Below are positions 28,197 to 36,715 of a DNA stretch of 64,000 nucleotides, one piece after another. Under the pieces are notes generated by a model. The model searched no databases, was not told the origin of the DNA, and worked only from the letters and a program-made list of their open reading frames with translations. The translations under genes were made by a program, and so were the position numbers. The DNA comes from Haliea salexigens DSM 19537 (GTDB lineage Bacteria; Pseudomonadota; Gammaproteobacteria; Pseudomonadales; Halieaceae): the NCBI RefSeq assembly GCF_000423125.1, contig NZ_AUHJ01000003.1, forward strand, positions 1 through 64,000. The letters are read 5' to 3'. The stretch's first letter is position 1; each line of letters starts with the position of its first letter.

Positions 28197-29366
28197 TCAA
28201 TCAGCCAACGACTGAAATTCATTCTCAAAAGAAAAGTGATGGTGTACGGATCGCAACATGGCCGCTGCCTCATCGGCGACCACTACCCAACACTGCACCG
28301 GCGATGCCGGTGACGATAAAAGTAATGGTAAAGGGGAGCGAGCCAGGGGATCTTTTAACGTAATGCCTAAGTGGGAAAGACCGGACAACAAGCGACAGCA
28401 AATATCGACGTTGTTTTCCGCAATACCGCCGCTAAGAACGACACCGTCCAGCCCGCCCAGAATGGCGAAATACGCGCCCAGTGCTTTCTGGAATCGATAA
28501 CGGAAAAAATCAAACGCCAGTTGGTGTTGCGGCTGTTTACTCGCAAACAAATCCGCCATGTTATCGATTCCGCCGGACAGACCCCGCCAGCCGGATTCGT
28601 GATTTAAAACATGATCAGTCTCTTCCGGCGTCCACCCCTCCTGCCGCTGCAACCAGGTCAGTAATCCGGGATCGATATCACCGCTGCGCGTGCGCATCAA
28701 CAACCCTTCATTGGGTGTAAACCCCATGGTGGTATCGACCGGTTTGCCATCGCGGATGGCAGCCATGGAACAGCCGCTTCCCAGTTGCGCAGTCACCAGG
28801 GTGTAGTGTTCGATATCGGGATTCACTGTCTCCCACTGTTTGACCATGGACTCATGAGCAAAACCGTGAAACCCGTAACGGCGTAATCCATATTTCTCAG
28901 TGAGCGCGACGGGCAGTCCATAAATCTGTGACAGCACCGGCAGGTCGCTGAAAAACTCACTATCGAAAACCGCAAAAACGGGAATGGAAATTCGGGTATT
29001 CCGAAGCTGCTCAATCAGTTCAATGGCCGCTTTATTGTGCAGTGGCGCCAGTGGTATCAGGGTTTGCAGTTGCCGAAAGTTATCGTCGTTGATGGGGAGA
29101 GGTTTAAGATATTCAGAGCCCCCGTGTACGACTCTGATAATCACCGCGCGAACATCATGATTTGTCAGCACATCGGTCAGCCAAGGGGGTGCGCCAGGAT
29201 AAGTCTGCGCAGCTGATTGGCCGACACCTGCTTGCCCAATAGCAACAGGCGCCGTTGCACCCGCATATTCAAGCGCCGAGACGTTATGCGTGCTCCACTT
29301 GATGGATGAACTACCCGGATTCAACACCAACAGAACCGGTTTGTCATAGCGCGGCAAACTGCTCAT
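28197..29366 (-). CDS. ackA: Acetate kinase
   Basis: The enzyme converts acetyl phosphate and ADP to acetate and ATP. It has 389 residues. The N terminus has the phosphate-binding LNPGSSSIKW (the usual form is LNAGSSSLKF). YGFHGFAHES, LGSGCSMAAI and DTTMGFTPNEGL, GLDGVVLSGGIAEN are family motifs. It pairs with the phosphoketolase 9 bases downstream. The product should be cytosolic. Confidence 0.93.
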   Translation of the reverse strand: MSSLPRYDKPVLLVLNPGSSSIKWSTHNVSALEYAGATAPVAIGQAGVGQSAAQTYPGAPPWLTDVLTNHDVRAVIIRVVHGGSEYLKPLPINDDNFRQLQTLIPLAPLHNKAAIELIEQLRNTRISIPVFAVFDSEFFSDLPVLSQIYGLPVALTEKYGLRRYGFHGFAHESMVKQWETVNPDIEHYTLVTAQLGSGCSMAAIRDGKPVDTTMGFTPNEGLLMRTRSGDIDPGLLTWLQRQEGWTPEETDHVLNHESGWRGLSGGIDNMADLFASKQPQHQLAFDFFRYRFQKALGAYFAILGGLDGVVLSGGIAENNVDICCRLLSGLSHLGITLKDPLARSPLPLLLSSPASPVQCWVVVADEAAAMLRSVHHHFSFENEFQSLAD

Positions 29367-29377
29367 CAGCCGGATAA

Positions 29378-29641
29378 TCAGTCGGATGACTGCAAGCGGT
29401 TATAAATGGCCGCCAGCAGCCAACCGGCGATACCCGCTGCCACGAACCAGGCCACCAGCCCGATAACGACACCAGTGAGAGTCAAGTGCCAACCCATCTC
29501 ATTCAGTTGCATATGCACCATTTCTCCAGACATGGACAACATCATGGAAGGCATTAACATCACCAGCAGACTGCAAGCCAGCCACAGTATCGCCGCGGTA
29601 ATCGCGCTGGCCATCCCGAATTTGAACGCATTAAGTGTCAT
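29378..29641 (-). CDS. DUF5676-like small membrane protein
   Basis: An 87-residue protein with two hydrophobic segments. The first runs AITAAILWLACSLLVMLMPS and the second is VVIGLVAWFVAAGIAGWLLA. The start LNAFKFGMASAIT matches the DUF5676 family, whose role is unknown. A strong ribosome site (GGAGG) precedes the ATG. It lies between a helical protein gene and ackA in the same run. Confidence 0.65.
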   Translation of the reverse strand: MTLNAFKFGMASAITAAILWLACSLLVMLMPSMMLSMSGEMVHMQLNEMGWHLTLTGVVIGLVAWFVAAGIAGWLLAAIYNRLQSSD

Positions 29642-29688
29642 GATTATTCCTCCGTTTATGGTGGTGTATCTGTGAGAAATTGGTGTCT

Positions 29689-30147
29689 CTACAAATCCTC
29701 GAACCGATTGGCAGACTGCGTCATACGCATCATTTCGTGCTCTTCCAGCGACCGGAGTGATTCCATCAACTCTTTGGCAGAGGGGATCTCCGCCCTGGAG
29801 GCGAGATAGCGATACAGTTCAATCACCTGCTGGTGTTGATCGACTATCACCTCCATGATTTGCGTGGCATCCAGCTCGGCAAAGGGCGCGTCGCAATGCG
29901 CATGCCGAACGATGGGGTGCTTTGCCACATATTCGTAACACCAGGTATTCAGTGCATGCTCGTCGCCTGAGGTTTCAAACCCGCTGACTACCTTGGTCAG
30001 TGCCTTCTCATGATCGGACAGATACCCAAGGATCATCCGGGCCCGTTCACTCGTATTCTTGTCCGCACAATGAGATAAACACTGGCTGAGGTGTTGGTGG
30101 AATTCCTGAGTCCAATGAAGAACATCTTTTAAGGTTTCGATTTGCAT
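29689..30147 (-). CDS. Helical protein, ferritin/hemerythrin-like
   Basis: A 152-residue protein predicted almost wholly helical. Regularly spaced histidines and glutamates (EFHQHLSQCLSH, DHEKAL, DQHQQVIELYRYL, LRSLEEHEMMRM) suggest a four-helix bundle that could bind a metal pair. No close family is recognised, and it has no signal peptide. It may protect against oxidative or metal stress, inferred only from this pattern and its neighbours. Confidence 0.6.
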   Translation of the reverse strand: MQIETLKDVLHWTQEFHQHLSQCLSHCADKNTSERARMILGYLSDHEKALTKVVSGFETSGDEHALNTWCYEYVAKHPIVRHAHCDAPFAELDATQIMEVIVDQHQQVIELYRYLASRAEIPSAKELMESLRSLEEHEMMRMTQSANRFEDL

Positions 30148-30181
30148 AGTATTTTCCTCTTGTTCTGGCCTGACTCAATTG

Positions 30182-31537
30182 TCACAAACGCAAAATGTCG
30201 CGGTATCCCGCCACTGCAACTTTATATTTTGTATTTTCCTGTAAATGCACTCGCAGGCCCTCTAACGCTTCCGGATCACCATGAATTAATTGAATCGATG
30301 TGGTATCTGCTAATTCTGATTGCGTTAACCATTGAGTGAGTTCGAGGTAATCGGCATGACCTGATAGGCCTGAAATGACCTCAACCGTGGCGCGAAGCGG
30401 TATCCACGCACCGTGAATTTTTACCGCATTGACGCCCTCCAACATTTTTGCACCACGAGTACCGCCCGCTTGATAACCGGTAAACAATACAGTGGTTTTC
30501 GAGTTATCTAACAGGCGTTTAAAATGGTGAAGAATACGCCCACCTGTGGCCATGCCACTGCCTGCAATTATGATGTGTGGGAAAGCCTGCCCAGCAATAG
30601 CCTTAGATTCATCCACTGACCGGGTATAGGTCACGGCATCACACATGCGATGGCATTGTTCGTGGCTTAGGCGATGTTGATCACTGTACTGACAAAAAAT
30701 ATCCGATACTTTGATTGCCATAGGGCTGTCGAGATAGATCGGCATTTTAGGGATATCGCCCTGATCCATCAGGGTCGCCAACAGATGTTGCAAGGCCTGC
30801 GCCCGCCCTACCGCAAAGGCCGGGACTAGCAGCACGCCGCCGCTTTTGGCGACACGGTTAACAATTTCCGCCAACTGCTGAAACGGATCTTGGGTGTCGT
30901 GCCGGCGGTTGCCGTAGGTGGACTCCATCAACAGCAGATCCAGCTCCGGCAATGGTCGAGGGGGGGGCATCAGCACATCATCGAAGCGACCGACATCACC
31001 AGAAAAGCCGATTCGTTTCCCTTCCGCTTCAACGATAATGCTGGCGGCGCCGAGAATATGACCGGCAGGCTGTAAATAAAAACGGATATCCCCGACCTCG
31101 ATCTGTTCATCAAACTCCACAGACTGAAATAGCCTCATGCTGGCTTCCGCCGTTTGACGGTCGTAAAGCGGCTCAGGGTGCGCGTGCTTGCCCAATTTAT
31201 GTTTGCTGTAATACTTAGCGTCTTCCTCCTGGATATGGCCGCTGTCGGCCAATAAAATCTGACACAGGGCCTTAGTGGCGTGATGGGTAAACACCGGGCC
31301 GCGAAAGCCGCGCTTGTATAGCACCGGGATATAACCGGAGTGATCCAGATGTGCGTGAGTGAGCAGCACCGCATCCAGTTTGTCGATGTCCAGGGGCAAG
31401 GTTTGCCAGTTGCGTTCCCGCAGCCACTTGTAGCCCTGGAACAAACCGCAATCGACTAATACGGTTGTCGTTTCAGTTTCCAGCAGAAATTTTGAGCCGG
31501 TAACGGTCTCGGTGCCGCCGACAAAGGTAATTTTCAT
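30182..31537 (-). CDS. Metallo-beta-lactamase/beta-CASP ribonuclease-like protein
   Basis: A 451-residue protein of the MBL exonuclease family (YSH1/CPSF73-like). The zinc motif HAHLDHSG is at 61-68. FSGDVGR holds the later ligand. The beta-CASP part carries IAGSGMATGGR and LFTGYQAGGTRG, and HGDPEAL the last histidine. Members are RNA endo- or exonucleases, so it could supply nucleotides from RNA. Its start overlaps the PRPP synthetase stop by 4 bases, tying it to nucleotide enzymes. Confidence 0.88.
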   Translation of the reverse strand: MKITFVGGTETVTGSKFLLETETTTVLVDCGLFQGYKWLRERNWQTLPLDIDKLDAVLLTHAHLDHSGYIPVLYKRGFRGPVFTHHATKALCQILLADSGHIQEEDAKYYSKHKLGKHAHPEPLYDRQTAEASMRLFQSVEFDEQIEVGDIRFYLQPAGHILGAASIIVEAEGKRIGFSGDVGRFDDVLMPPPRPLPELDLLLMESTYGNRRHDTQDPFQQLAEIVNRVAKSGGVLLVPAFAVGRAQALQHLLATLMDQGDIPKMPIYLDSPMAIKVSDIFCQYSDQHRLSHEQCHRMCDAVTYTRSVDESKAIAGQAFPHIIIAGSGMATGGRILHHFKRLLDNSKTTVLFTGYQAGGTRGAKMLEGVNAVKIHGAWIPLRATVEVISGLSGHADYLELTQWLTQSELADTTSIQLIHGDPEALEGLRVHLQENTKYKVAVAGYRDILRL

Positions 31538-32460
31538 AATGATTTTCCTGGCAATTTAAGCATGCTGATAACGGGCGCAATCAGTTGCGACGTAATATCA
31601 ATAGCGTTGGAAGGATGGGGGATGGTATTGGATGTGACCAGTTGGCTCAGGCCTGAGGCCAGTAAGGTTTTATCGGAGTGATCGGCAAATATGCCGTGCA
31701 CCGCCACGCACTGAATGTTGTCGATACCTTTGGACCGAAGTGTTTTAACGCATTCCAGGATTGTTTGCCCGCTGGAAATAACGTCGTCGATAATCACTGC
31801 CGTTCTATCCCTGAATTCGTTGATGTCGGGCAGCATCACTTCGACTTGGCGATCCCCGAAGCGCTGCTTTTCTCCAATCACAAAAGGATGTTGACTAAAG
31901 GCAGCAATCTCATCAACCCATTGCTCGCTTTCGCTGTCGGGCCCTACCAACAGTAGGTTGCTTTGCGTTTTGAGCCAGTGCGCCAATGCCGGAGCCCCTT
32001 GCACAACACGACTGGGTATGGAATAGATTTCATCCAGAGAATGATAGCGATGCAAATGTGGATCGACCGTAACCAGCCAATCAGCATGTTGAGAAAGGCA
32101 CTTGGCAAAAATACGTGAAGTAACCGCTTCCCCATCGACAAAACGGCGATCCTGACGCATATAACTGAGGTAAGGCGCCACTAACCCCACTTGCGACGCT
32201 CCCAGCTCCCGCAGTGTTTCCAATAAAAACAACAACGGCAGATATTTGATGTTTGGGTGTGACAGATCAGCCACCACAATACAGGCGCGATTTTCTACAT
32301 CAGATTGAATACGCAGATAGGACTCCCCATCAGGAAACTGCCGAGCGTTAAACTCGCCAGGTTGACCACCAATCGCGTTACTGAGTGACTCAGCCAACGG
32401 ATGATTGTTCAGGGAAAACACCACTGGAGATTTATCTTTCACAGCCATCGTCTCGCTCAT
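31534..32460 (-). CDS. prs: Ribose-phosphate pyrophosphokinase
   Basis: The enzyme makes PRPP from ribose 5-phosphate and ATP, or the reverse. It has 308 residues. It carries NARQFPDGESYLRI, VAPYLSYMRQDRRF and the PRPP-binding AVIIDDVISSGQTI. The usual chromosomal prs is a different, housekeeping copy, so this is a specialised paralogue. It overlaps the AMP-phosphorylase gene upstream and the beta-CASP gene downstream by 4 bases each, a strong sign of shared function. Confidence 0.9.
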   Translation of the reverse strand: MSETMAVKDKSPVVFSLNNHPLAESLSNAIGGQPGEFNARQFPDGESYLRIQSDVENRACIVVADLSHPNIKYLPLLFLLETLRELGASQVGLVAPYLSYMRQDRRFVDGEAVTSRIFAKCLSQHADWLVTVDPHLHRYHSLDEIYSIPSRVVQGAPALAHWLKTQSNLLLVGPDSESEQWVDEIAAFSQHPFVIGEKQRFGDRQVEVMLPDINEFRDRTAVIIDDVISSGQTILECVKTLRSKGIDNIQCVAVHGIFADHSDKTLLASGLSQLVTSNTIPHPSNAIDITSQLIAPVISMLKLPGKSL

Positions 32461-33965
32461 CGTTCCTTCTCGACCGTAAAAATTGTCGATTGGCGATAAA
32501 ACGCCATCGCATACTGTTGCTCTCCGATCGTATCGGAACAGAGCGTAAATAAAGGTTGTCCGACGGTGACCTTGTCGCCGACTCGAGCATGTAGACGCAA
32601 CCCCGCAGCCGCTGTCGCCGGAGCGCCTGCCAGCTTCGCCAGACGCGCGAGTTGACGATTGTCGATAGCGGTAAGTGTGCCCGCTGCTGTGGCCGCTTCG
32701 GTATGTTGGTAGCTGGCGTCAGGCAGGGCTTTCATCCCACCCTGCGCGGCCAAAATGCGCTGGAACTGCTGCCAGGCTTTACCTTCATCCAAAATCGCGA
32801 TCGCTCTTTCCAGCCCTTGTTCATAACGCTCTTGATAAGCAAGTGAAAACAGATGTGCAGCCAGAAACAAGGCACGCTCCCGAAGATCCTGTGGTGCACT
32901 GTGCTCGCGCTGCAATACTGCCAGCACATCCCGCGCTTCTTCTACCGGGCCGATACCACGCCCAACCGGTTGGCTACCATCCGTAATAAGGCAGCGAATT
33001 TGAATACCACAGGCGGCTCCCACCTGGGTAAAGAGTGAGGAAAGGCGATCGGCGTCGTTCTGGGAACGCACTTTAGCGGTGGGGCCGACGGGAATATCTA
33101 TCACCGCATGAGTGGAACCGGCAGCGATTTTTTTTGATAAAACCGAGGCGATCAACTGCCCTTCACCATCCAAATCCAGGGCCCGTTCAATGCGAATCAA
33201 CAAATCGTCGGCCGGACTCAGGTTGACAGCGCCACCCCAAACAAGACAGGCATGGGTCTCAGCCACTACACGTTGAATCTCATTGAGCTCCAGATTGACG
33301 GTAGTCAGTGCCTCCATAGTATCCGCAGTACCGGCGGGAGAGGTGATCGCCCGCGAGGAGGTTTTAGGGATGGTGAGTCCCGCAGCGCTGACAATGGACA
33401 CCACGAGCGGTGTGGTGCGGTTGCCCGGCAGCCCACCGATGCAGTGTTTATCAAGAACCATGGCTTCGTCTGGCCAGTTCAGCCGCTTACCACAGGCCAC
33501 CATGGCCTGGGTGAGACTGATGATTTCATCTACGTCTAAACGGCTACCCGCGCACACACTGAGGAAGCTGGCGATTTCGATATCCGAATAGCGGTGGTCG
33601 CCGATGTCCTCGACAATAGCGGTAATCTCTTGATCACTGAGTTTGTGTCCAAAGATTTTTTTGCGCACGGCGGCAAGTGATGTCACTACCGGTGCGTGGT
33701 CGACACTAACCGCGGCGCCATCATCGACGTCCAAGCGCTGCATGGCACTTTTAGACAACCCTGCACTCCCGGAACTCAGTACCTGTTCGTCCACCACATT
33801 CAGCGTGGCGATAACGCTGTTTTCCCCGTACCGCAGCATGACACGGCTGTTGGCAGTGAAACCTTCAGAGCGGCAGATGTGACAATCACTGCGCATATAC
33901 ACCACCGGTTCCTGGTGGGTGTCGATGCCCATGTCGATCACCTTAAGTGTGTTAATTTGATCCAT
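32457..33965 (-). CDS. AMP phosphorylase-type / thymidine phosphorylase family enzyme
   Basis: A nucleotide or nucleoside phosphorylase of 502 residues. An N-terminal domain (about 1-85) precedes the catalytic part, the architecture and length of archaeal AMP phosphorylase. The signature is DKHCIGGLPGNR (172-183) and KTSSRAITSPAGTADTME (201-218). Those differ from bacterial thymidine phosphorylase (KHSxGGVGD). If the type holds, it cleaves NMPs to base and ribose 1,5-bisphosphate. The start at 33965 has AGGAA nearby; the frame runs on to 34037 without family likeness. Confidence 0.82.
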   Translation of the reverse strand: MDQINTLKVIDMGIDTHQEPVVYMRSDCHICRSEGFTANSRVMLRYGENSVIATLNVVDEQVLSSGSAGLSKSAMQRLDVDDGAAVSVDHAPVVTSLAAVRKKIFGHKLSDQEITAIVEDIGDHRYSDIEIASFLSVCAGSRLDVDEIISLTQAMVACGKRLNWPDEAMVLDKHCIGGLPGNRTTPLVVSIVSAAGLTIPKTSSRAITSPAGTADTMEALTTVNLELNEIQRVVAETHACLVWGGAVNLSPADDLLIRIERALDLDGEGQLIASVLSKKIAAGSTHAVIDIPVGPTAKVRSQNDADRLSSLFTQVGAACGIQIRCLITDGSQPVGRGIGPVEEARDVLAVLQREHSAPQDLRERALFLAAHLFSLAYQERYEQGLERAIAILDEGKAWQQFQRILAAQGGMKALPDASYQHTEAATAAGTLTAIDNRQLARLAKLAGAPATAAAGLRLHARVGDKVTVGQPLFTLCSDTIGEQQYAMAFYRQSTIFTVEKER

Positions 33966-34039
33966 TAGCATTTCCTGAACAACAAAATTTAGCCATTGCC
34001 TTTCTTTCAGTGGCCAGCAGGCTTTCTCCACCACCATTT

Positions 34040-35392
34040 TTAATGGTGATGTTCATTATCCTGACTCAGGTGCACAACCTGCTTTCGTTTTTTAGATCCC
34101 AGAAATAGTTGCTCGCCGATAGCGATTAGCATCATTGTGACAACGGCCACACCCAACACAAATGGGTCTGAATTCAACTTCACCCAAACAAACCCGCTTA
34201 GTGCAAGCAAATCTAATATAATCGCAGTGACGGGAACCCAGCTTTTAGCTTTAACATCGTCCAACAAGTAGCGCAGAACACCCCAATGAATGGCGATATC
34301 CATCACTAGATAGAAAACGATGCCAAGTGCTGCTATACGGGAAAGATCAAAAAACGCTGTGAGCACAAGACCGAGTACCACGGTGTATACCAATGTATGT
34401 TTCTGAATGCTGCCAGGCATACCGAAGTGTCGGTGAGGCACCAACTTCATCTCTGTTAGCATCGCGAGCATCCTGGAGACCGCAAAAACACTGGCAAGAA
34501 TCCCACCCGCCGTCGCAAGCATGGCAATCGCAACAGTGAACCACACGCCATACTCACCGAGTGCGGGTCGAGCGGCTGCAGCCAGGGAATAATCACGGGT
34601 CTCGATAATCTCACTGAGTGAGAGGTTACTGGCCACCGAAAAACCAACCAATGTATAGATGACGACACAAGCAGCAATCGAAATAACAATCGCGCGACCA
34701 ACATTGCGGTGTGGATCGATCACCTCGGAACCACTATTGGTAATCGTGGTAAAGCCTTTGAATGCCAGAATCCCCAGCGCTGTGGCACCGAGGAAATTAC
34801 TAGCTGAACCGGTCTCGCTTACATGGTCAAAGTCCACCGCCAGGCCATCAGCCAACCAGATTCCGACGAGGCCAATAATCAGAATGCCGCCAATTTTCAG
34901 TAGACCGATGAATCCTGCAACTCCTTGAATCAGCCGATTACCCAGCAGGTTCACAATGAACGCCGCCAAGATTAGGGAGACGCCGAGTATAGGCGTCATT
35001 TGTCCTGATGGGTCACCGCCAAACAATTGCATGGTGTAGGAACCGAACGTACGCGCGAGAAAGCTCTGAGCGATGACCATCGAAAAATACATAAGTAGTG
35101 CATTAAATGCAGTGGGCAACCGATCGCCATAGGCCTTATGCAGATACATGCCAATACCCCCTGCTGATGGGTAGGCATTGGATATTTTGATGTAAGAGTA
35201 AGCGCTGAAACCAACGATGATTGCGGCCGAGAGAAATGCCAATGGGAACAATGCACCAGTCATCTCTGCCATTTGACCGGTTAGCGCGAATATTCCCGCC
35301 CCGATCATCACCCCAGTCCCGAGCATCACCGTACCTGATAGAGTGAGGCTACCTTCGTCGTAATGTGTCGAACGATCGTCTTTTTCCTTCAT
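34040..35392 (-). CDS. APC-family permease
   Basis: A 450-residue transporter with about 12 helices. The first carries the APC motif GAGIFALTG, then YPSAGGIGMYLHKAYG and the later NSGSEVIDPHRNVGRAIV. APC permeases carry amino acids or related compounds. Its substrate cannot be read here. It lies 74 bases upstream of the AMP-phosphorylase-type gene and could feed it or export a base. AGGAGT precedes the ATG. The C terminus is rich in histidine. Confidence 0.85.
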   Translation of the reverse strand: MKEKDDRSTHYDEGSLTLSGTVMLGTGVMIGAGIFALTGQMAEMTGALFPLAFLSAAIIVGFSAYSYIKISNAYPSAGGIGMYLHKAYGDRLPTAFNALLMYFSMVIAQSFLARTFGSYTMQLFGGDPSGQMTPILGVSLILAAFIVNLLGNRLIQGVAGFIGLLKIGGILIIGLVGIWLADGLAVDFDHVSETGSASNFLGATALGILAFKGFTTITNSGSEVIDPHRNVGRAIVISIAACVVIYTLVGFSVASNLSLSEIIETRDYSLAAAARPALGEYGVWFTVAIAMLATAGGILASVFAVSRMLAMLTEMKLVPHRHFGMPGSIQKHTLVYTVVLGLVLTAFFDLSRIAALGIVFYLVMDIAIHWGVLRYLLDDVKAKSWVPVTAIILDLLALSGFVWVKLNSDPFVLGVAVVTMMLIAIGEQLFLGSKKRKQVVHLSQDNEHHH

Positions 35393-35503
35393 TCAGGACT
35401 CCTAAAAATAATGGTTAATCCCCTTTCTGGGCTTTCGGTGCAAGGTATGCAGGCTGCTTAACTGCAATTCTCTATTTATCGACATTCACCATGGAGGTAT
35501 ACA

Positions 35504-35872
35504 CTAGCGCTTGCGGCCAGCGCCCGGGGGTATTTGATGACAGCTCCACGGTTCGTGACTGGCGTTGTTTTTAACGTTCTGATCGACAAATTTGTAATAA
35601 CCTTCTTTAAAATGCGTCCACCAATCATGGCTTACTTCGACGCCATGCTTTTTCAACACATCTTCGATACCATCCAGACAAATCCTGGAGGCGTCATAAG
35701 CAAGATTCAGCACATGACTTTTTTCATCAAAGGAAATGGCGTCGAGCCCGTAAAGCTGATCGACTTCAGCAACCACTGCTTGCAGGTTGTTCTGATCGGC
35801 AGGTTCCAGTTTTAAATGGCGTACCACAAGATTGATTTCTGATACGCCTAGCCGATGTTCTTTTTTGCTCAT
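35504..35872 (-). CDS. Small HMA-like fold protein, copy A
   Basis: A 122-residue protein with an alternating beta/alpha pattern (about 1-75) like a heavy-metal-associated domain but without the CxxC pair. Its second half has WWTHFKEGYYKFVDQNVKNNASHEPWSCHQIPP in outline, with a His-Glu and Cys-His pair that could bind metal. A paralogue of similar layout follows upstream (35885-36232). GAGGAA precedes the ATG. No family with known function is recognised. Confidence 0.7.
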   Translation of the reverse strand: MSKKEHRLGVSEINLVVRHLKLEPADQNNLQAVVAEVDQLYGLDAISFDEKSHVLNLAYDASRICLDGIEDVLKKHGVEVSHDWWTHFKEGYYKFVDQNVKNNASHEPWSCHQIPPGAGRKR

Positions 35873-35884
35873 TTTCGATTTCCT

Positions 35885-36232
35885 CTAGTGAGGCGGCATC
35901 TTGTTGCAACAATGCGTTTCATGCTTGGCGTTATCCTTGATATTTTCATCTGTCTGCCGTTGCCAACCCAGCTTGGTGCGGCTCCACCAATTGTTTTTAA
36001 TTGCCGCGCCATGTTTTTCGACAATGGCAATCATTTCATCGATATTGTGGTGAGAGGCGTCGTATGCGATTTTGAGAGTACCTTTCGTCGTGCTCAGCCA
36101 AACACGGTCAACACAGGGGAGCCCGTCCAACTCCTCTGTAATGGCCTTCGCGTTGCTTTCATTCACCCCACGTAAACTTAAGCTGTGCTTCGCTAGAAAA
36201 CCTGGATTGATTCCTAATCGATGCTCTACCAT
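35885..36232 (-). CDS. Small HMA-like fold protein, copy B
   Basis: A 115-residue paralogue of the 35504 protein. Shared marks are YDASxxxIDE, KHGxxxxxxWW, and a tail with ENIKDNAKHETHCCNKMPP, where Cys-Cys replaces Cys-His. The start at 36232 (MVEHRLGIN) follows GGAGG; a TTG four codons upstream is less likely. Its position next to copper genes suggests metal handling. The two copies probably arose by tandem duplication. Confidence 0.7.
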   Translation of the reverse strand: MVEHRLGINPGFLAKHSLSLRGVNESNAKAITEELDGLPCVDRVWLSTTKGTLKIAYDASHHNIDEMIAIVEKHGAAIKNNWWSRTKLGWQRQTDENIKDNAKHETHCCNKMPPH

Positions 36233-36279
36233 CACTTCCTCCAAAATATCGATTACTAACGATCAATAGTCCGCTTCGC

Positions 36280-36705
36280 TTATTTCTTAATGTGTTTAGG
36301 ACGACCCTTGCGAACTTCTATCATGTTGTCCATCATCTGCCCCATCATCATCTGCATCATCCCCATACGCTCCTCCATCATTTTCATGCGCTCTTCGGTA
36401 GAGCTGGATGCCATGTCGCCTTCACCCTGATTTAGCATCATCATGCATTGCTGCATCTCTTTCATATGTGCTTCGATGAGTTCATCCCGTTTGCCTTGGT
36501 CTGCTTCCTTTTTCAGCTGACCCATCAGGCGCTCCATGGATTTTTTGTGTTCTTGCATCATTGGCATCATTCGCTCATGGCTCATCATCATGCTGCCTTG
36601 CTTACCCTGTGTGTTCGGGTCACCGTCATGTTGATGCTCACCTTCGGCGAAGACTGGAGATGCCAATAATGCGGAAATAGCGAGTGCTGACATTAAATTT
36701 TTCAT
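36280..36705 (-). CDS. Methionine/histidine-rich periplasmic protein
   Basis: A secreted protein of 141 residues. The signal peptide ends at SPVFAEG. The mature part is rich in methionine (MMMSHERMMPMMQEH, MQMMMGQMMDNM) and begins with a His-rich patch (EHQHDGD). That composition fits a periplasmic copper or silver chaperone. The start at 36705 follows GAGGA; the longer frame runs into the upstream gene. It lies 10 bases after the ICMT-like gene. Confidence 0.75.
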   Translation of the reverse strand: MKNLMSALAISALLASPVFAEGEHQHDGDPNTQGKQGSMMMSHERMMPMMQEHKKSMERLMGQLKKEADQGKRDELIEAHMKEMQQCMMMLNQGEGDMASSSTEERMKMMEERMGMMQMMMGQMMDNMIEVRKGRPKHIKK

Positions 36706-36715
36706 TGTTTTATCC

